Position numbers and translations under genes: made by a program. The notes under the pieces are model-generated. The model worked only from the letters and a program-made list of their open reading frames with translations, ran no database searches and was not told the DNA's origin. A stretch of DNA of 64,000 nt, taken from assembly GCF_002261355.1 (NCBI RefSeq), contig NZ_NEVU01000002.1, positions 620,001 to 684,000 of the forward strand, read 5' to 3'. This document shows positions 48,298 through 57,100 of the stretch, in pieces (the stretch's first letter is position 1; each line of letters opens with the position of its first letter). The DNA is from Bordetella genomosp. 12. Lineage in GTDB: Bacteria; Pseudomonadota; Gammaproteobacteria; Burkholderiales; Burkholderiaceae_B.

Positions 48298-49100
48298 GCA
48301 AGCTGCTGCAAGCACAGGGTCTGGGCAAGCGTTTTGGCGGCTTGCGCGCGTTGACCGACGTCAGTTTCGATATCGAAGAAGGCGAGATCTACGGCCTGAT
48401 CGGGCCGAACGGGGCGGGCAAGACCACCTTGTTCAACGTGTTGACCGGCCTGTACGTGCCCGAAGAAGGGCGCTGCGATTTCAACGGCTTGTCCATCGTG
48501 GGCAGCAAGCCTCATCAGGTGGCGCAAGCCGGTCTGGCGCGGACGTTTCAAAACATCCGGCTCTTTGCCAATCTGAGCGCCATCGAAAACGTCATGATAG
48601 GTCGGCATGCGCGCACGCGCGCCGGCGTGCTCGGGGCCGTGCTGCGCTCGCGTGCGCAGCGCGCCGAAGAGGCCGCGATCGAGCAGCGGGCGCAAGAATT
48701 GCTCGATTACGTCGGCATCGGGCATCGGGGCAATGATCTGGCCCGCTCGTTGCCGTACGGAGATCAGCGCCGGCTGGAAATCGCCCGGGCGCTGGCGACC
48801 GAACCCAAGCTGCTGGCGCTCGATGAACCGGCGGCAGGCATGAATGCCTCGGAGACCGTGGTGCTGCGCCAGTTGATCGAGAAGATCCGCGCCGACGGTA
48901 TTACGGTGCTGCTCATCGAGCATGATATGAAGCTGGTCATGGGCTTGTGCGACCGGGTGCTCGTGCTCGAGTACGGCAAGGTCTTGTCCATGGGGCGGCC
49001 GGCCGAGGTGCAGCGCGACCCCAAGGTCATCGAAGCCTATCTGGGCGCGGGCGCCGCCCAGGATCCCCTGTTGCATCTTTCGACGGAGCAGCCTTCATGA
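48294..49100 (+). CDS. livG: Branched-chain amino-acid ABC transporter ATPase LivG
   Basis: 268-residue ATPase with Walker A GPNGAGKTT and Q-loop region FQNIRLF. The signature is degenerate (LPYGDQRRLEIARAL, where other LivG proteins have LSYGxQR), and Walker B is LLALDEPAAGMN, with the switch histidine in IEHDMKLVM. The YGDQRR form is normal for LivG. Confidence 0.93.
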   Translation: MSKLLQAQGLGKRFGGLRALTDVSFDIEEGEIYGLIGPNGAGKTTLFNVLTGLYVPEEGRCDFNGLSIVGSKPHQVAQAGLARTFQNIRLFANLSAIENVMIGRHARTRAGVLGAVLRSRAQRAEEAAIEQRAQELLDYVGIGHRGNDLARSLPYGDQRRLEIARALATEPKLLALDEPAAGMNASETVVLRQLIEKIRADGITVLLIEHDMKLVMGLCDRVLVLEYGKVLSMGRPAEVQRDPKVIEAYLGAGAAQDPLLHLSTEQPS

Positions 49101-49822
49101 CGCAGGCCTTGCTTGAATTACGCGGCCTGGAAGTGGCCTATGGCGGCATCCGTGCCGTGCGCGGTATTGATTTGCGAGTGGACACCGGCGAACTGGTGTG
49201 CCTGATCGGCGCCAACGGGGCCGGCAAAAGCACCACCTTGCGCGCCATTTGCGGCCTTGTGCCTCCCGCGGCCGGCGAGATCCACTACGACGGGCAGCCG
49301 ATCAACGGCGCGCGGTCCTTTGAACTGGTGCGGCGCGGTCTGGTGATGGTTCCGGAAGGCCGGGGGATCTTCGGTCAATTGACCATCGAAGAAAACCTCG
49401 CCATGGGCGCCTACGTCCGGCGCGACACGCAGCAGATCCGCGAGGATACGGAGCGCGTGTTCACGCTGTTTCCGCGCCTGGCCGAGCGTCGCCGCCAGGC
49501 GGCGGGCACGCTGTCGGGCGGTGAGCAGCAGATGGTGGCCATGGGACGCGCCATGATTGCGCGGCCCAAGCTGCTCCTGCTGGATGAACCCTCCATGGGT
49601 CTGGCGCCGCTGATGGTCGACAAAGTGTTCGAGGTGGTGCGCAGCATCGCCGCGCAAGGCGTGACCATTCTGCTTATCGAGCAGAATGCGCGCCTGGCGC
49701 TGGAGCATGCCGATCGCGGCTATGTGATGGAGTCAGGCGAGATCACGCTGACCGGCCCGGCGCGCGGCATGCTGGACGATCCCAAGGTGCGGGCGGCCTA
49801 TCTCGGCGAAGTGCACGACTAG
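49097..49822 (+). CDS. livF: Branched-chain amino-acid ABC transporter ATPase LivF
   Basis: 241-residue ATPase. Walker A is GANGAGKST, the signature is LSGGEQQMVAMGRAM, Walker B is LLLLDEPSMGLAP and the switch region is IEQNARLAL, where Gln-Asn replaces the usual histidine, as in other LivF proteins. It overlaps livG by 4 bp and ends overlapping the convergent MFS gene by 4 bp. Confidence 0.93.
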   Translation: MTQALLELRGLEVAYGGIRAVRGIDLRVDTGELVCLIGANGAGKSTTLRAICGLVPPAAGEIHYDGQPINGARSFELVRRGLVMVPEGRGIFGQLTIEENLAMGAYVRRDTQQIREDTERVFTLFPRLAERRRQAAGTLSGGEQQMVAMGRAMIARPKLLLLDEPSMGLAPLMVDKVFEVVRSIAAQGVTILLIEQNARLALEHADRGYVMESGEITLTGPARGMLDDPKVRAAYLGEVHD

Positions 49823-51114
49823 GCCTGGGCTTGCTGCAGGGGCGGCACGGCCGGCTTGCGATGGATGCGCAGCGCGATTACCGCTGCGGCCAGGCCGGTC
49901 GAACCCGCCAGCACGAAGGCCAGCATATAGCTGCCCGATATCTCGCGCACCGCGCCGCCCATCCAGGCCGCGGCGGCCGCACCGAGTTGATGGCCGGCCA
50001 CGATCCAGCCGAAGACCACGGGGGCGTCGCGTTCTCCAAAGGCTTCGGTGGTCAGGCGCAGCGTGGGCGGCACGGTGGCGATCCAGTCCAGCCCGAAGAA
50101 GATGGCGAAGATGGACAGGCTGTAGAACGAGAAGTCGGAATAGGGCAGGTACATCAGAGACAGGCCGCGTAGCGCGTAGTAGACGAAGAGCAGCTTGCGC
50201 GGGTCGTAGCGGTCGGTCAGCCAGCCTGAGGCCGTGGTGCCGACCAGATCGAAAATCCCCATGAGCGCCAGCAGGCCCGCGGCCTGCACTTCGGCGATAC
50301 CGTGGTCGCCGCACAGCGAGATGAGGTGGGTGCCCACCAGGCCATTGGTCGTAAAGCCGCAGACGAAGAACGTGGCAAACAGATACCAGAACGCCCGGGT
50401 GCGGCGAGCCCGGTTCAGCGCGCCGAAGGTCTGCGTCAGCAGTCCGGTGCGCGGGGTGGCCGGGGACAGGGCCGCATGCGGGTCGGCGCCGTACGGATGC
50501 AGGCCGACACTGGCTGGTCTGTCAGGCACCAGCCACCAGGCAAAAGGCACGATCAGGGCGGCGCCCAGCGCCACGGCCCAGACCACGCGCGTCCAGTCGC
50601 CGGATGCGGCCAGCGCGGCGAGAACCGGCAGGAAAAGCAGATTGCCGGTAGCGGTGCTGGCGGTGAGCAAGCCCATCATCAAGCCGCGACGCGTGGCGAA
50701 CCAGCGGTTGACGACGGTGGCGCCCAACACCACGGCAACGGCGCCGCTGGCCAGACCGGAGAACAGCCCCCAGGTCAGCAGCAAATGCCAGGATTCGGTC
50801 ATGAACGCGCTGGCCGCGCTGGAGGCCGACATCACGACCAGCGCCGTGATCAACACCCGGCGCAGTCCAAACCGCTCCATGGCGGCGGCCGCGAAGGGGC
50901 CGGCCAGCCCATACAGAAAGATGCCCAATGCGGCCGCCGCGGAGATCGTGGCGCGGCTCCAGCCGAAGTGCGCCTGCAGGGGCGTGAGCAAGACGCTAGG
51001 TGTGGAACGCAGGCCGGCGGAAATCAGCAGCGCAAAGAAGATGACGGTCACCACCACGAAAGCGTAGTTCTGGCCCATGCGCTGGAAGGGGCGGGGAAGG
51101 CGGGCTATACTCAT
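49819..51114 (-). CDS. MFS transporter, probable monocarboxylate/oxalate-formate-type
   Basis: 431 residues with 12 predicted helices. The first-loop motif between helices 2 and 3 reads GPFAAAAMERFGLRR, and the second half has ASGWLTDRYDPRKLL. The sequence resembles MFS carriers for organic anions (OFA-like); the substrate is unknown. The ATG at 51114 is chosen because the 20 upstream codons run through the operator palindrome. It is divergent from a tetR gene with which it shares that operator, implying TetR-controlled uptake or efflux. Confidence 0.85.
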   Translation of the reverse strand: MSIARLPRPFQRMGQNYAFVVVTVIFFALLISAGLRSTPSVLLTPLQAHFGWSRATISAAAALGIFLYGLAGPFAAAAMERFGLRRVLITALVVMSASSAASAFMTESWHLLLTWGLFSGLASGAVAVVLGATVVNRWFATRRGLMMGLLTASTATGNLLFLPVLAALAASGDWTRVVWAVALGAALIVPFAWWLVPDRPASVGLHPYGADPHAALSPATPRTGLLTQTFGALNRARRTRAFWYLFATFFVCGFTTNGLVGTHLISLCGDHGIAEVQAAGLLALMGIFDLVGTTASGWLTDRYDPRKLLFVYYALRGLSLMYLPYSDFSFYSLSIFAIFFGLDWIATVPPTLRLTTEAFGERDAPVVFGWIVAGHQLGAAAAAWMGGAVREISGSYMLAFVLAGSTGLAAAVIALRIHRKPAVPPLQQAQA

Positions 51115-51168
51115 GTTACTGACCGGTACGTACGAGATGGCTGGATAGTACGTACCGGTCAGTAACAT
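51113..51168. promoter_or_regulatory. Large symmetric TetR operator
   Basis: Two perfect 21-bp inverted arms (51113-51133 and 51148-51168) are separated by 14 bp. Each arm contains a 16-bp TetR-style partial palindrome TACTGACCGGTACGTA. The left arm begins at the MFS start codon, and the right arm ends 29 bp before the tetR ATG, so bound repressor would block both genes. Confidence 0.75.
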
Positions 51169-51197
51169 CGTCAAGTTTTTTCTCTGACGGAGGATAG

Positions 51198-51803
51198 ATG
51201 AACACCTCGATCGCGCCCGCAGGCAAAGGCAAATCGGCCGCCGACCGCATCCGCGAGACGGCTCGCAAGCTCTTTTACCGCGAAGGCATACGGGCGGTGG
51301 GCGTGGATGCGATCGTGCAGGAAGCGGGTGTCACCAAGCCGTCTTTGTATCGTGCGTTTTCGTCCAAGGACGAGTTGGCGGCGACCTATCTGCGCGATTA
51401 CGAAGCCGAGTTCTGGAAGCGGTTCGAGACCGGCCTGGCCGCGCACCCCGATGACCCGCGCGCGCAACTGATGGTGTTTCTCGATATCGTCGCTCAGCGC
51501 ATCGCTCAGGCGCCGGAATATCGCGGCTGTGGGTTGAGCAATGCCGTTGTGGAGTATCCCGATAGCCAGCATCCCGCCCGGCGCGTGGCGGTGGCGCACA
51601 AGCGAGTGCTGCATCAGCGCTTGCAGGAGATGGCGCGTGGGATGGGCGCGCGGGACCCGCAGGCGTTGGGTGACGCGTTGATGCTGTTGCTCGAAGGCGC
51701 GTTCGTGAGCGCGCAACTGTTTCCCGACAAGGATGGCCCGGCACGCAGTCTGGCCGCGGCGGCGCGCCAAATGATCGACGCCAGTCTGGCCAACCCGCCC
51801 TGA
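51198..51803 (+). CDS. TetR/AcrR-family repressor
   Basis: 201 residues. The N-terminal helix-turn-helix is ADRIRETARKLFYREGIRAVGVDAIVQEAGVTKPSLYRAFSSKDELAATYL (about 15-64), and the all-helical ligand domain has a cysteine in EYRGCGLSNAVVEYPD. It probably represses itself and the divergent MFS gene through the palindrome between them. GGAGG lies 7 bases upstream of the ATG. Confidence 0.9.
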   Translation: MNTSIAPAGKGKSAADRIRETARKLFYREGIRAVGVDAIVQEAGVTKPSLYRAFSSKDELAATYLRDYEAEFWKRFETGLAAHPDDPRAQLMVFLDIVAQRIAQAPEYRGCGLSNAVVEYPDSQHPARRVAVAHKRVLHQRLQEMARGMGARDPQALGDALMLLLEGAFVSAQLFPDKDGPARSLAAAARQMIDASLANPP

Positions 51804-51824
51804 TCGCCATGGCGCGCAAATAAC

Positions 51825-51851
51825 AAAGCGGCGTCCGAGGACGCCGCTTTT
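51825..51851. terminator. Bidirectional intrinsic terminator
   Basis: AAAGCGGCGTCC and GGACGCCGCTTTT form an 11-12-bp stem between convergent tetR and amtB. Confidence 0.88.
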
Positions 51852-51889
51852 CGTTTCGCCCAGCCGGCTGAGCCGGCTGGGCGGGCAGA

Positions 51890-53128
51890 TCAGCTATGGT
51901 AGGCCGATTCGCCGTGGCTGGTGACATCCAGCCCTTCACGTTCCTGATCTTCCGGCACTCGCAGACCGAACACACCGTTGGCGATCTTGTAGGCGATGAA
52001 GGCGACGATGCCGGACCAGACGATGGTCAGCAACACGCTTTCAAGCTGAACCCACACTTGGCCCAGAATGAGCGAGGTGCTGTCCAGGCCCGGGCCGCCG
52101 AGTGCCTTGGCATTGAACACGCCGGTCAACAGGGCACCAATGATGCCGCCCACGCCATGCACACCGAACACGTCCAGGGCATCATCGGCACGCAACATGC
52201 GCTTCAGACCATTGACGCCCCAGACGCAGATCACGCCGGCCACGATGCCGATGATGAAGGCGCCCATGGGGCCGACCAGACCCGCGGCCGGGGTGATGCC
52301 GACCAGACCCGCGACCGCGCCGGAGGCTGCGCCCAGAACGGAAGGCTTGCCTTTGATCGACCATTCGGTGGCGACCCAGGCCAGGACAGCGGCGGCCGTG
52401 GCGATCATGGTGTTGAAGAAGGCCAGGGTAGCGGCTTCGTTAGCGGCCAGGGCCGAACCGGCGTTGAACCCGAACCAGCCCACCCACAGCAGCATGGCGC
52501 CGGTATAGGTCATGGGCAGGTTGTGCGGTTGCATCGCTTCGCGGCCGTAGCCCACGCGCTTGCCGATCACATAGGCGCCGACCAGGCCAGCCACGCCGGC
52601 GTTGATGTGCACCACCGTGCCGCCTGCGAAATCGAGGGCGCCGTGCGCGTTGAGCAGGCCGGGGGCCGTTTCAGAGGCGAACCACACCATGTGCGCGATG
52701 GGGATGTAGGCGAACGTGAACCAGATCACGGTAAACAGAAGCACCGCCGAGAAACGCGCGCGCTCGGCGAAGCTGCCGACGATCAGCGCGCAGGTGATGC
52801 CCGCGAACGTGGCTTGGAAGGAAGCGAACAGCAGCTCGGTCAGCGTGGCCGACATGGCGTATTTACCATCGACGGCGTTGAACATGCCGGAGAAGAATGC
52901 CCGCGACAAGCCGCCGAAGAAGGCATTGCCTTCGGTGAAGGCCAAGGAGTAGCCATAGATGAACCACAACACCACGGCCAGCACGAAGGTGCAGAGCACT
53001 TGCATGAGGACCGACAGCACGTTCTTGCTGCGCACCAGGCCGCCGTAGAACAGCGCCAGGCCCGGCACGGCCATCATCAGCACGAGCAGGGTCGATACCA
53101 GCAACCAGGAGATATCCGCTTTATCCAT
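51890..53128 (-). CDS. amtB: Ammonium transporter AmtB
   Basis: 412-residue Amt channel with 11 predicted helices. Twin-histidine pore residues are in GGTVVHINAGVAGLVGAYV and DVFGVHGVGGIIGALLTG, and FYGGLVRSKNVLSVLMQ is the N-terminal family motif. No cleavable signal peptide is seen. It lies 47 bp after glnK in a nitrogen-controlled operon; its C-terminal tail (FGLRVPEDQEREGLDVTSHGESAY) is the usual GlnK-docking region. Confidence 0.95.
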   Translation of the reverse strand: MDKADISWLLVSTLLVLMMAVPGLALFYGGLVRSKNVLSVLMQVLCTFVLAVVLWFIYGYSLAFTEGNAFFGGLSRAFFSGMFNAVDGKYAMSATLTELLFASFQATFAGITCALIVGSFAERARFSAVLLFTVIWFTFAYIPIAHMVWFASETAPGLLNAHGALDFAGGTVVHINAGVAGLVGAYVIGKRVGYGREAMQPHNLPMTYTGAMLLWVGWFGFNAGSALAANEAATLAFFNTMIATAAAVLAWVATEWSIKGKPSVLGAASGAVAGLVGITPAAGLVGPMGAFIIGIVAGVICVWGVNGLKRMLRADDALDVFGVHGVGGIIGALLTGVFNAKALGGPGLDSTSLILGQVWVQLESVLLTIVWSGIVAFIAYKIANGVFGLRVPEDQEREGLDVTSHGESAYHS

Positions 53129-53175
53129 TTTTCATGGCTCCAATAGGGTCTTGATTCTTTTTCTTGCGTTCGTGC

Positions 53176-53517
<342 letters not shown>

Positions 53518-53555
53518 TTATTCCTCTCTTGGTTGCACGTGGGCATCGGGTATCA

Positions 53556-53571
53556 AGCAAGTTCCGTGCCA
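53556..53571 (-). promoter_or_regulatory. Sigma-54 promoter of glnK-amtB
   Basis: Read leftwards, TGGCACGGAACTTGCT matches the sigma-54 consensus TGGCACG-N4-TTGCW at every fixed base. Transcription would begin about 30 bp upstream of the glnK start codon. Confidence 0.9.
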
Positions 53572-53633
53572 TGTTTTTCTGCCCGGACTTGAGCCGGCCG
53601 GCGGGCTTGGGCGGGCACCGGCTTCGGGCATGC

Positions 53634-53648
53634 GCACCATCGTGGTGC
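53634..53648. promoter_or_regulatory. NtrC binding site 1
   Basis: GCACCATCGTGGTGC is a perfect dyad matching the NtrC consensus GCACC-N5-GGTGC. It is centred about 75 bp upstream of the -24 element, a normal enhancer distance. Confidence 0.8.
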
Positions 53649-53678
53649 ATAAGATCGGGCATCGCGCATCAATACAGT

Positions 53679-53693
53679 GCGCAAGCTTTGCGC
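53679..53693. promoter_or_regulatory. Possible second NtrC site
   Basis: GCGCAAGCTTTGCGC has the same 15-bp geometry as site 1, 45 bp further upstream and inside a longer GTGCGCA/TGCGCAC dyad, but matches the consensus less well. Confidence 0.45.
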
Positions 53694-53911
53694 ACCATAA
53701 GTGGCGCGCCTGCCAGCCGGGCTGGCCCACGAAGGACGCGGAGATGTAGCAAATTGCTGAAAACCGGGCGGCCGTTGGCGCGGGAAACAGGGCCGGGGCG
53801 GGGCGGCCGGGAGAGGGCGCCAGGGCGGGTTTACCTGGGGGCGGGGGGCGCGGCGCCGGTGTTGGGCCGTCTGCGGTCCGCCTTCCTGGCCGGAGCGGGC
53901 TCAGGCATGCT

Positions 53912-54147
53912 TTGTCATGTTTGAAACGCCGGATTACAGCTGGCGGCTTGTTGCATGGCAGCCGCTAATGAAGAATCAATTCAGGGTGGGCTCTGCAACG
54001 GTTCGCCCCAGCGTGGAAGCCGCGGCAATCGGTCTTCGCGCTGTCATGTGGGCTGGCCTAGGGCGGCTGGCCCGGAATCGCTTCCCGGCGATTCCGTTTT
54101 TCTCCTGTGCTTTGAAAGGCGGCACCGTCTCCGGGCCGCTTTTTTTT
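53912..54147 (+). ncRNA. Candidate small RNA upstream of ubiK
   Basis: A possible promoter (TTGTCA 53912-53917, 16-bp spacer, TTACAG 53934-53939) is followed by about 150-200 bases ending in two terminator-like hairpins: 54073-54101 (CGGAATCG/CGATTCCG then TTTTT) and 54119-54147 (GCGGC...GCCGC then eight T). No credible protein gene lies between them. No known RNA family is recognised. Read-through from further left is an alternative. Confidence 0.35.
54119..54147 (+). terminator. Intrinsic terminator upstream of ubiK
   Basis: GCGGC, a bulged A and CCG pair with CGG and GCCGC around a TCTC loop, followed by eight T. It lies 50 bp before the ubiK start, and a similar hairpin at 54073-54101 precedes it. 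Confidence 0.6.
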
Positions 54148-54196
54148 CGCCCGGAGGTCTTACACTCTCGGTATCACTGTTTCAAGCGAGGGCACT

Positions 54197-54460
54197 ATGA
54201 ACCGCACCCAATGGATGGAAGACCTGCAGAAGAATGTGTCGGGCCTCATCGCCCGCAGCCCCGCGGCCGATGTGGAGCGCAATGTGCGCGCCATGCTGAC
54301 CCAGGGTTTTGCCCGGCTCGACCTCATTACCCGGGAAGAGTTCGACGTGCAGACCGAATTGCTGGCGCGGGCGCGCACCCGCATCGATCAGCTCTCGGCG
54401 CAACTGCAGCAACTGGAAGCCCGGGTCAACGCCATGTCCAGCGAAGCGCCGCGCGAGTAA
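54197..54460 (+). CDS. ubiK: Ubiquinone biosynthesis accessory factor UbiK (YqiC/BMFP family)
   Basis: 87-residue coiled-coil protein. It has an amphipathic N-terminus (MEDLQKNVSGLIARSPAADVERNVRAML), the LITREEFDVQTELLARARTRIDQLSAQLQQLEARV heptad region and no cysteine. UbiK binds UbiJ and assists aerobic ubiquinone synthesis. The family often sits beside comM, as it does here. Confidence 0.88.
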   Translation: MNRTQWMEDLQKNVSGLIARSPAADVERNVRAMLTQGFARLDLITREEFDVQTELLARARTRIDQLSAQLQQLEARVNAMSSEAPRE

Positions 54461-54564
54461 GCGGCGCGGCGAGCTTGCGGTAAGCCGCAAGGGGCAGGGC
54501 GGTCGCCGGTGGTGCCGGCGGCGCTGCGCGCACGGCAGACTGGCGCTTTTTACCGGTTCGCATC

Positions 54565-56067
54565 ATGACGCTTGCCATGCTCAGCAGTCGCGCGCTCGCC
54601 GGCCTGCAGACACCGCCCGTGCGTGTCGAGGCCCATTTGGGGGCGGGTTTGCCCGCCTTCAGCATCGTCGGTCTGCCTGACCTGGAAGTGCGCGAGAGCC
54701 GTGAGCGGGTACGGGCCGCCATCGTCAATAGCGGGTTCGAGTTTCCGGCCGGCCGGGTGACGATCAATCTGTCGCCGGGCGACCTGCCCAAAGCCTCCTC
54801 GCGTTTCGATCTGCCGATCGCCGTCTGCATCCTCTTGGCCTCGGGGCAGGTCGTGGCGGCGGCGCCGACCGACCGGCTGGTGCTGGCCGGCGAACTGTCA
54901 TTGTCCGGGGCGCTGGTGCCGGTCGCCGATCCGCTGGCGCTGGCCTTGGGCGTGGCCGGCGAGGCCGAGGCCAGCGTGCTCATCCTGCCCGAAGAGAGTG
55001 CGGCGCAGGCCGCCCGCGTGCCGGGGCTGCAGGTCCTGGCCGCCCGAGGGCTGGCCGAGGTGGCCGCGCATCTGTCGGGGCTGGCTTGCCTGCCGCCGGC
55101 GCAAGCTGCGGCCAGGCCGCCGATCACGGCCGGGCCTTGCCTGTCCGATGTCCGGGGGCAGCCGGCCGCCCGCCGCGCGCTCGAGATCGCGGCCGCCGGC
55201 GGGCACAGTCTGTTGATGTGCGGGCCGCCAGGCGCCGGCAAGAGCATGCTGGCGCAGCGCTTGCCAGGGCTGCTGCCCGAACTGGATGACGCGGCCGCCC
55301 TGGAGGCCGCGGCGATCGCCCGGTTGGCGGGATTGCCGGATCCGCCGTTCGGGCTGCCGCCGTTTCGCGCGCCGCACCACGGGGCCACCCCCGCCGCGCT
55401 GGTCGGGGGTGGGTCGCCGCCTCGGCCGGGCGAGATCTCGTTGGCGCATCAAGGCGTGCTGTTCCTCGATGAGTTGCCCGAGTTTGAGCGCCGCGCCTTG
55501 CAGGCCTTGCGCGAACCCATGGAGTCCGGCGAAGTCAGCCTCTCGCGGGCTTGCGCGCGCCTGAGCTTTCCGGCGCGCTTTCAATTGGTGGCGGCCATGA
55601 ATCCCTGCCCCTGCGGCTGGCGCGGGCATCCGGTCAGAGCGTGCCGTTGCTCGCCGCAGCAGGTCACCCGCTACGCGGAGCGTATCGGCGGCCCCTTGCG
55701 CGACCGCATCGATCTGCATCTGTGGTTGCCGCCCGTGGAGCCGGACTGCCTGAGCGGCCCGCCCGGCGAGGCCTCGCCGGCCGTGCGCGAACGGGTGCGG
55801 GTCTGCCGGCAGCGGCAATGGGCGCGCCAAGGCTGCAGCAACGCGCGGCTGCAGGGCGCGCAACTGGCCGGGCACGCCGATCTGGACGAGGCCGTGGGGA
55901 CCTGGTTCGCGCAGGCCATGCGGCGCCTGGGCGGGTCGGCCCGCGCCAGTCATCGGGTATTGCGGGTGGCGCGCACGGTGGCCGACCTGGCGGGGGAGGT
56001 CCGGATAGGGCGCCCTCATCTGGCCGAGGCGCTGCAGTTTCGGGATGCGGGCCGGCCCGGCGCATGA
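54565..56067 (+). CDS. comM: ComM/YifB-family magnesium-chelatase-like AAA+ ATPase
   Basis: 500 residues. An N-terminal Lon-protease-like fold (VRVEAHLGAGLPAFSIVGLPDLEVRESRERVRAAI) precedes the AAA+ core with Walker A GPPGAGKS (220-227) and Walker B GVLFLDELPEF, then a zinc-type cysteine group CPCGWRGHPVRACRCSP and a C-terminal lid. ComM is a helicase for branch migration of incoming single-stranded DNA in natural transformation, but it is widespread in bacteria that are not known to be competent. Confidence 0.93.
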   Translation: MTLAMLSSRALAGLQTPPVRVEAHLGAGLPAFSIVGLPDLEVRESRERVRAAIVNSGFEFPAGRVTINLSPGDLPKASSRFDLPIAVCILLASGQVVAAAPTDRLVLAGELSLSGALVPVADPLALALGVAGEAEASVLILPEESAAQAARVPGLQVLAARGLAEVAAHLSGLACLPPAQAAARPPITAGPCLSDVRGQPAARRALEIAAAGGHSLLMCGPPGAGKSMLAQRLPGLLPELDDAAALEAAAIARLAGLPDPPFGLPPFRAPHHGATPAALVGGGSPPRPGEISLAHQGVLFLDELPEFERRALQALREPMESGEVSLSRACARLSFPARFQLVAAMNPCPCGWRGHPVRACRCSPQQVTRYAERIGGPLRDRIDLHLWLPPVEPDCLSGPPGEASPAVRERVRVCRQRQWARQGCSNARLQGAQLAGHADLDEAVGTWFAQAMRRLGGSARASHRVLRVARTVADLAGEVRIGRPHLAEALQFRDAGRPGA

Positions 56068-56454
56068 ATCTGGGGCCGCATCCCACCCGCCCGGCGCACG
56101 GTTTGTCGCGCTTTTGCCTTAAGTTTCGGATAAGCGGCTCGACAAGTCTTAGGAAATCGCCATATAATCAAAGGCTTTCCGGCATTTGCCTTATCCGTAT
56201 AGTTTGCGCTTGCCCTCTGGCGCCCCTAGCGGGCTGAAAGATCGGGTGGCATGGCGCGACGAAATCCGGTGGAACTGAAGCCTTGTGCGGTTAAACGCGC
56301 AGGCTTGGCGGATGTGATGTTTTACCCGCAGCGCGACGGGCGCTTGCCGGAGAAAAAAGAAGTGGCGCAGGTTTACCAAGCGTTGGGCCGGGTCCTCTTG
56401 GGCGGCTCGAACACCTGTGGTCATGTATATCAACAAACTGTTTTAGGAATCATC
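56068..56454. other. Long leader region before rpmI
   Basis: 387 bp between comM and rpmI. A strong promoter lies at 56139-56168, leaving a leader of about 280 bases. Position 56251 opens an ATG frame that runs into rpmI without a stop, but its product does not resemble IF-3 or any family I know. No infC is present. Confidence 0.6.
56139..56168 (+). promoter_or_regulatory. Strong sigma-70 promoter of the rpmI operon
   Basis: TCGACA (56139-56144), an 18-bp spacer and a perfect TATAAT (56163-56168). Transcription would start near 56175, well upstream of rpmI. Confidence 0.65.
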
Positions 56455-56652
56455 ATGCCCAAGATGAAGACCAAGAAAAGCGCGGCTAAGCGCTTTCAGG
56501 TCCGCGGCAGCGGCTCCATCAAGCGCGGTCAGGCGTTCAAGCGTCACATCCTGACCAAGAAGACCACCAAGAACAAGCGCCAACTGCGCGGTTCGGCTGC
56601 GGTCCATGAAACCAACATCGCCTCCGTCAAGGCGATGATGCCTTTCGCTTGA
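56455..56652 (+). CDS. rpmI: 50S ribosomal protein L35
   Basis: 65-residue basic protein, [20 protein letters not shown] and onwards, ending [13 protein letters not shown] lies 6-8 bases before the ATG. It is the first ribosomal gene of the rpmI-rplT-pheST-ihfA run, 15 bp from rplT. In most proteobacteria infC precedes it; here it does not. Confidence 0.95.
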   Translation: MPKMKTKKSAAKRFQVRGSGSIKRGQAFKRHILTKKTTKNKRQLRGSAAVHETNIASVKAMMPFA

Positions 56653-56667
56653 TAAGGGAGATCTACT

Positions 56668-57027
56668 ATGCCTCGCGTTAAACGTGGCGTTACCGCCCGT
56701 GCCCGTCACAAGAAAGTCATTGCCGCCGCCAAGGGTTACCGTGGCCGCCGTGGCAATGTATTCCGCATTGCCAAGCAAGCGGTCATGCGTGCTGGTCAGT
56801 ACGCCTACCGCGACCGCCGCAACAAGAAGCGTACCTTCCGCGCTCTGTGGATCACCCGTATCAACGCCGCCGTGCGTGAACAGGGTCTGAGCTACAGCGT
56901 GTTCATCGCCGGTCTGAAGAAGGCTGCGATCGAACTCGACCGCAAGGTGCTGGCCGATCTGGCCGTGCGCGACAAGGCCGGCTTTGCCGCCATCGTGCAA
57001 CAAGCCAAGGCTGCGTTGGCTGCCTGA
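56668..57027 (+). CDS. rplT: 50S ribosomal protein L20
   Basis: 119 residues with the family start [56 protein letters not shown]20 is needed for early 50S assembly and in E. coli represses rpmI-rplT by binding the message; the long leader here would suit similar control. A strong hairpin follows at 57053. Confidence 0.97.
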   Translation: MPRVKRGVTARARHKKVIAAAKGYRGRRGNVFRIAKQAVMRAGQYAYRDRRNKKRTFRALWITRINAAVREQGLSYSVFIAGLKKAAIELDRKVLADLAVRDKAGFAAIVQQAKAALAA

Positions 57028-57052
57028 TCGCGTTCATTCATCGCGGATCGCT

Positions 57053-57086
57053 GCAAACGGGGCTCGATGGGCCCCGTTTGCGTTTT
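57053..57086 (+). terminator. Terminator-like hairpin between rplT and pheS
   Basis: GCAAACGGGGC / GCCCCGTTTGC, an 11-bp perfect stem with a 7-base loop, followed by GTTTTG. It lies in the 73-bp gap and probably lowers transcription from ribosomal genes into pheST. Confidence 0.7.
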
Positions 57087-57100
57087 GAAGGCTAATTCTC

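Noticed and set aside
53917-54483. 188-codon plus-strand frame overlapping ubiK
   Set aside because: It crosses two terminator-like hairpins, overlaps ubiK in another frame and has no recognisable domain.
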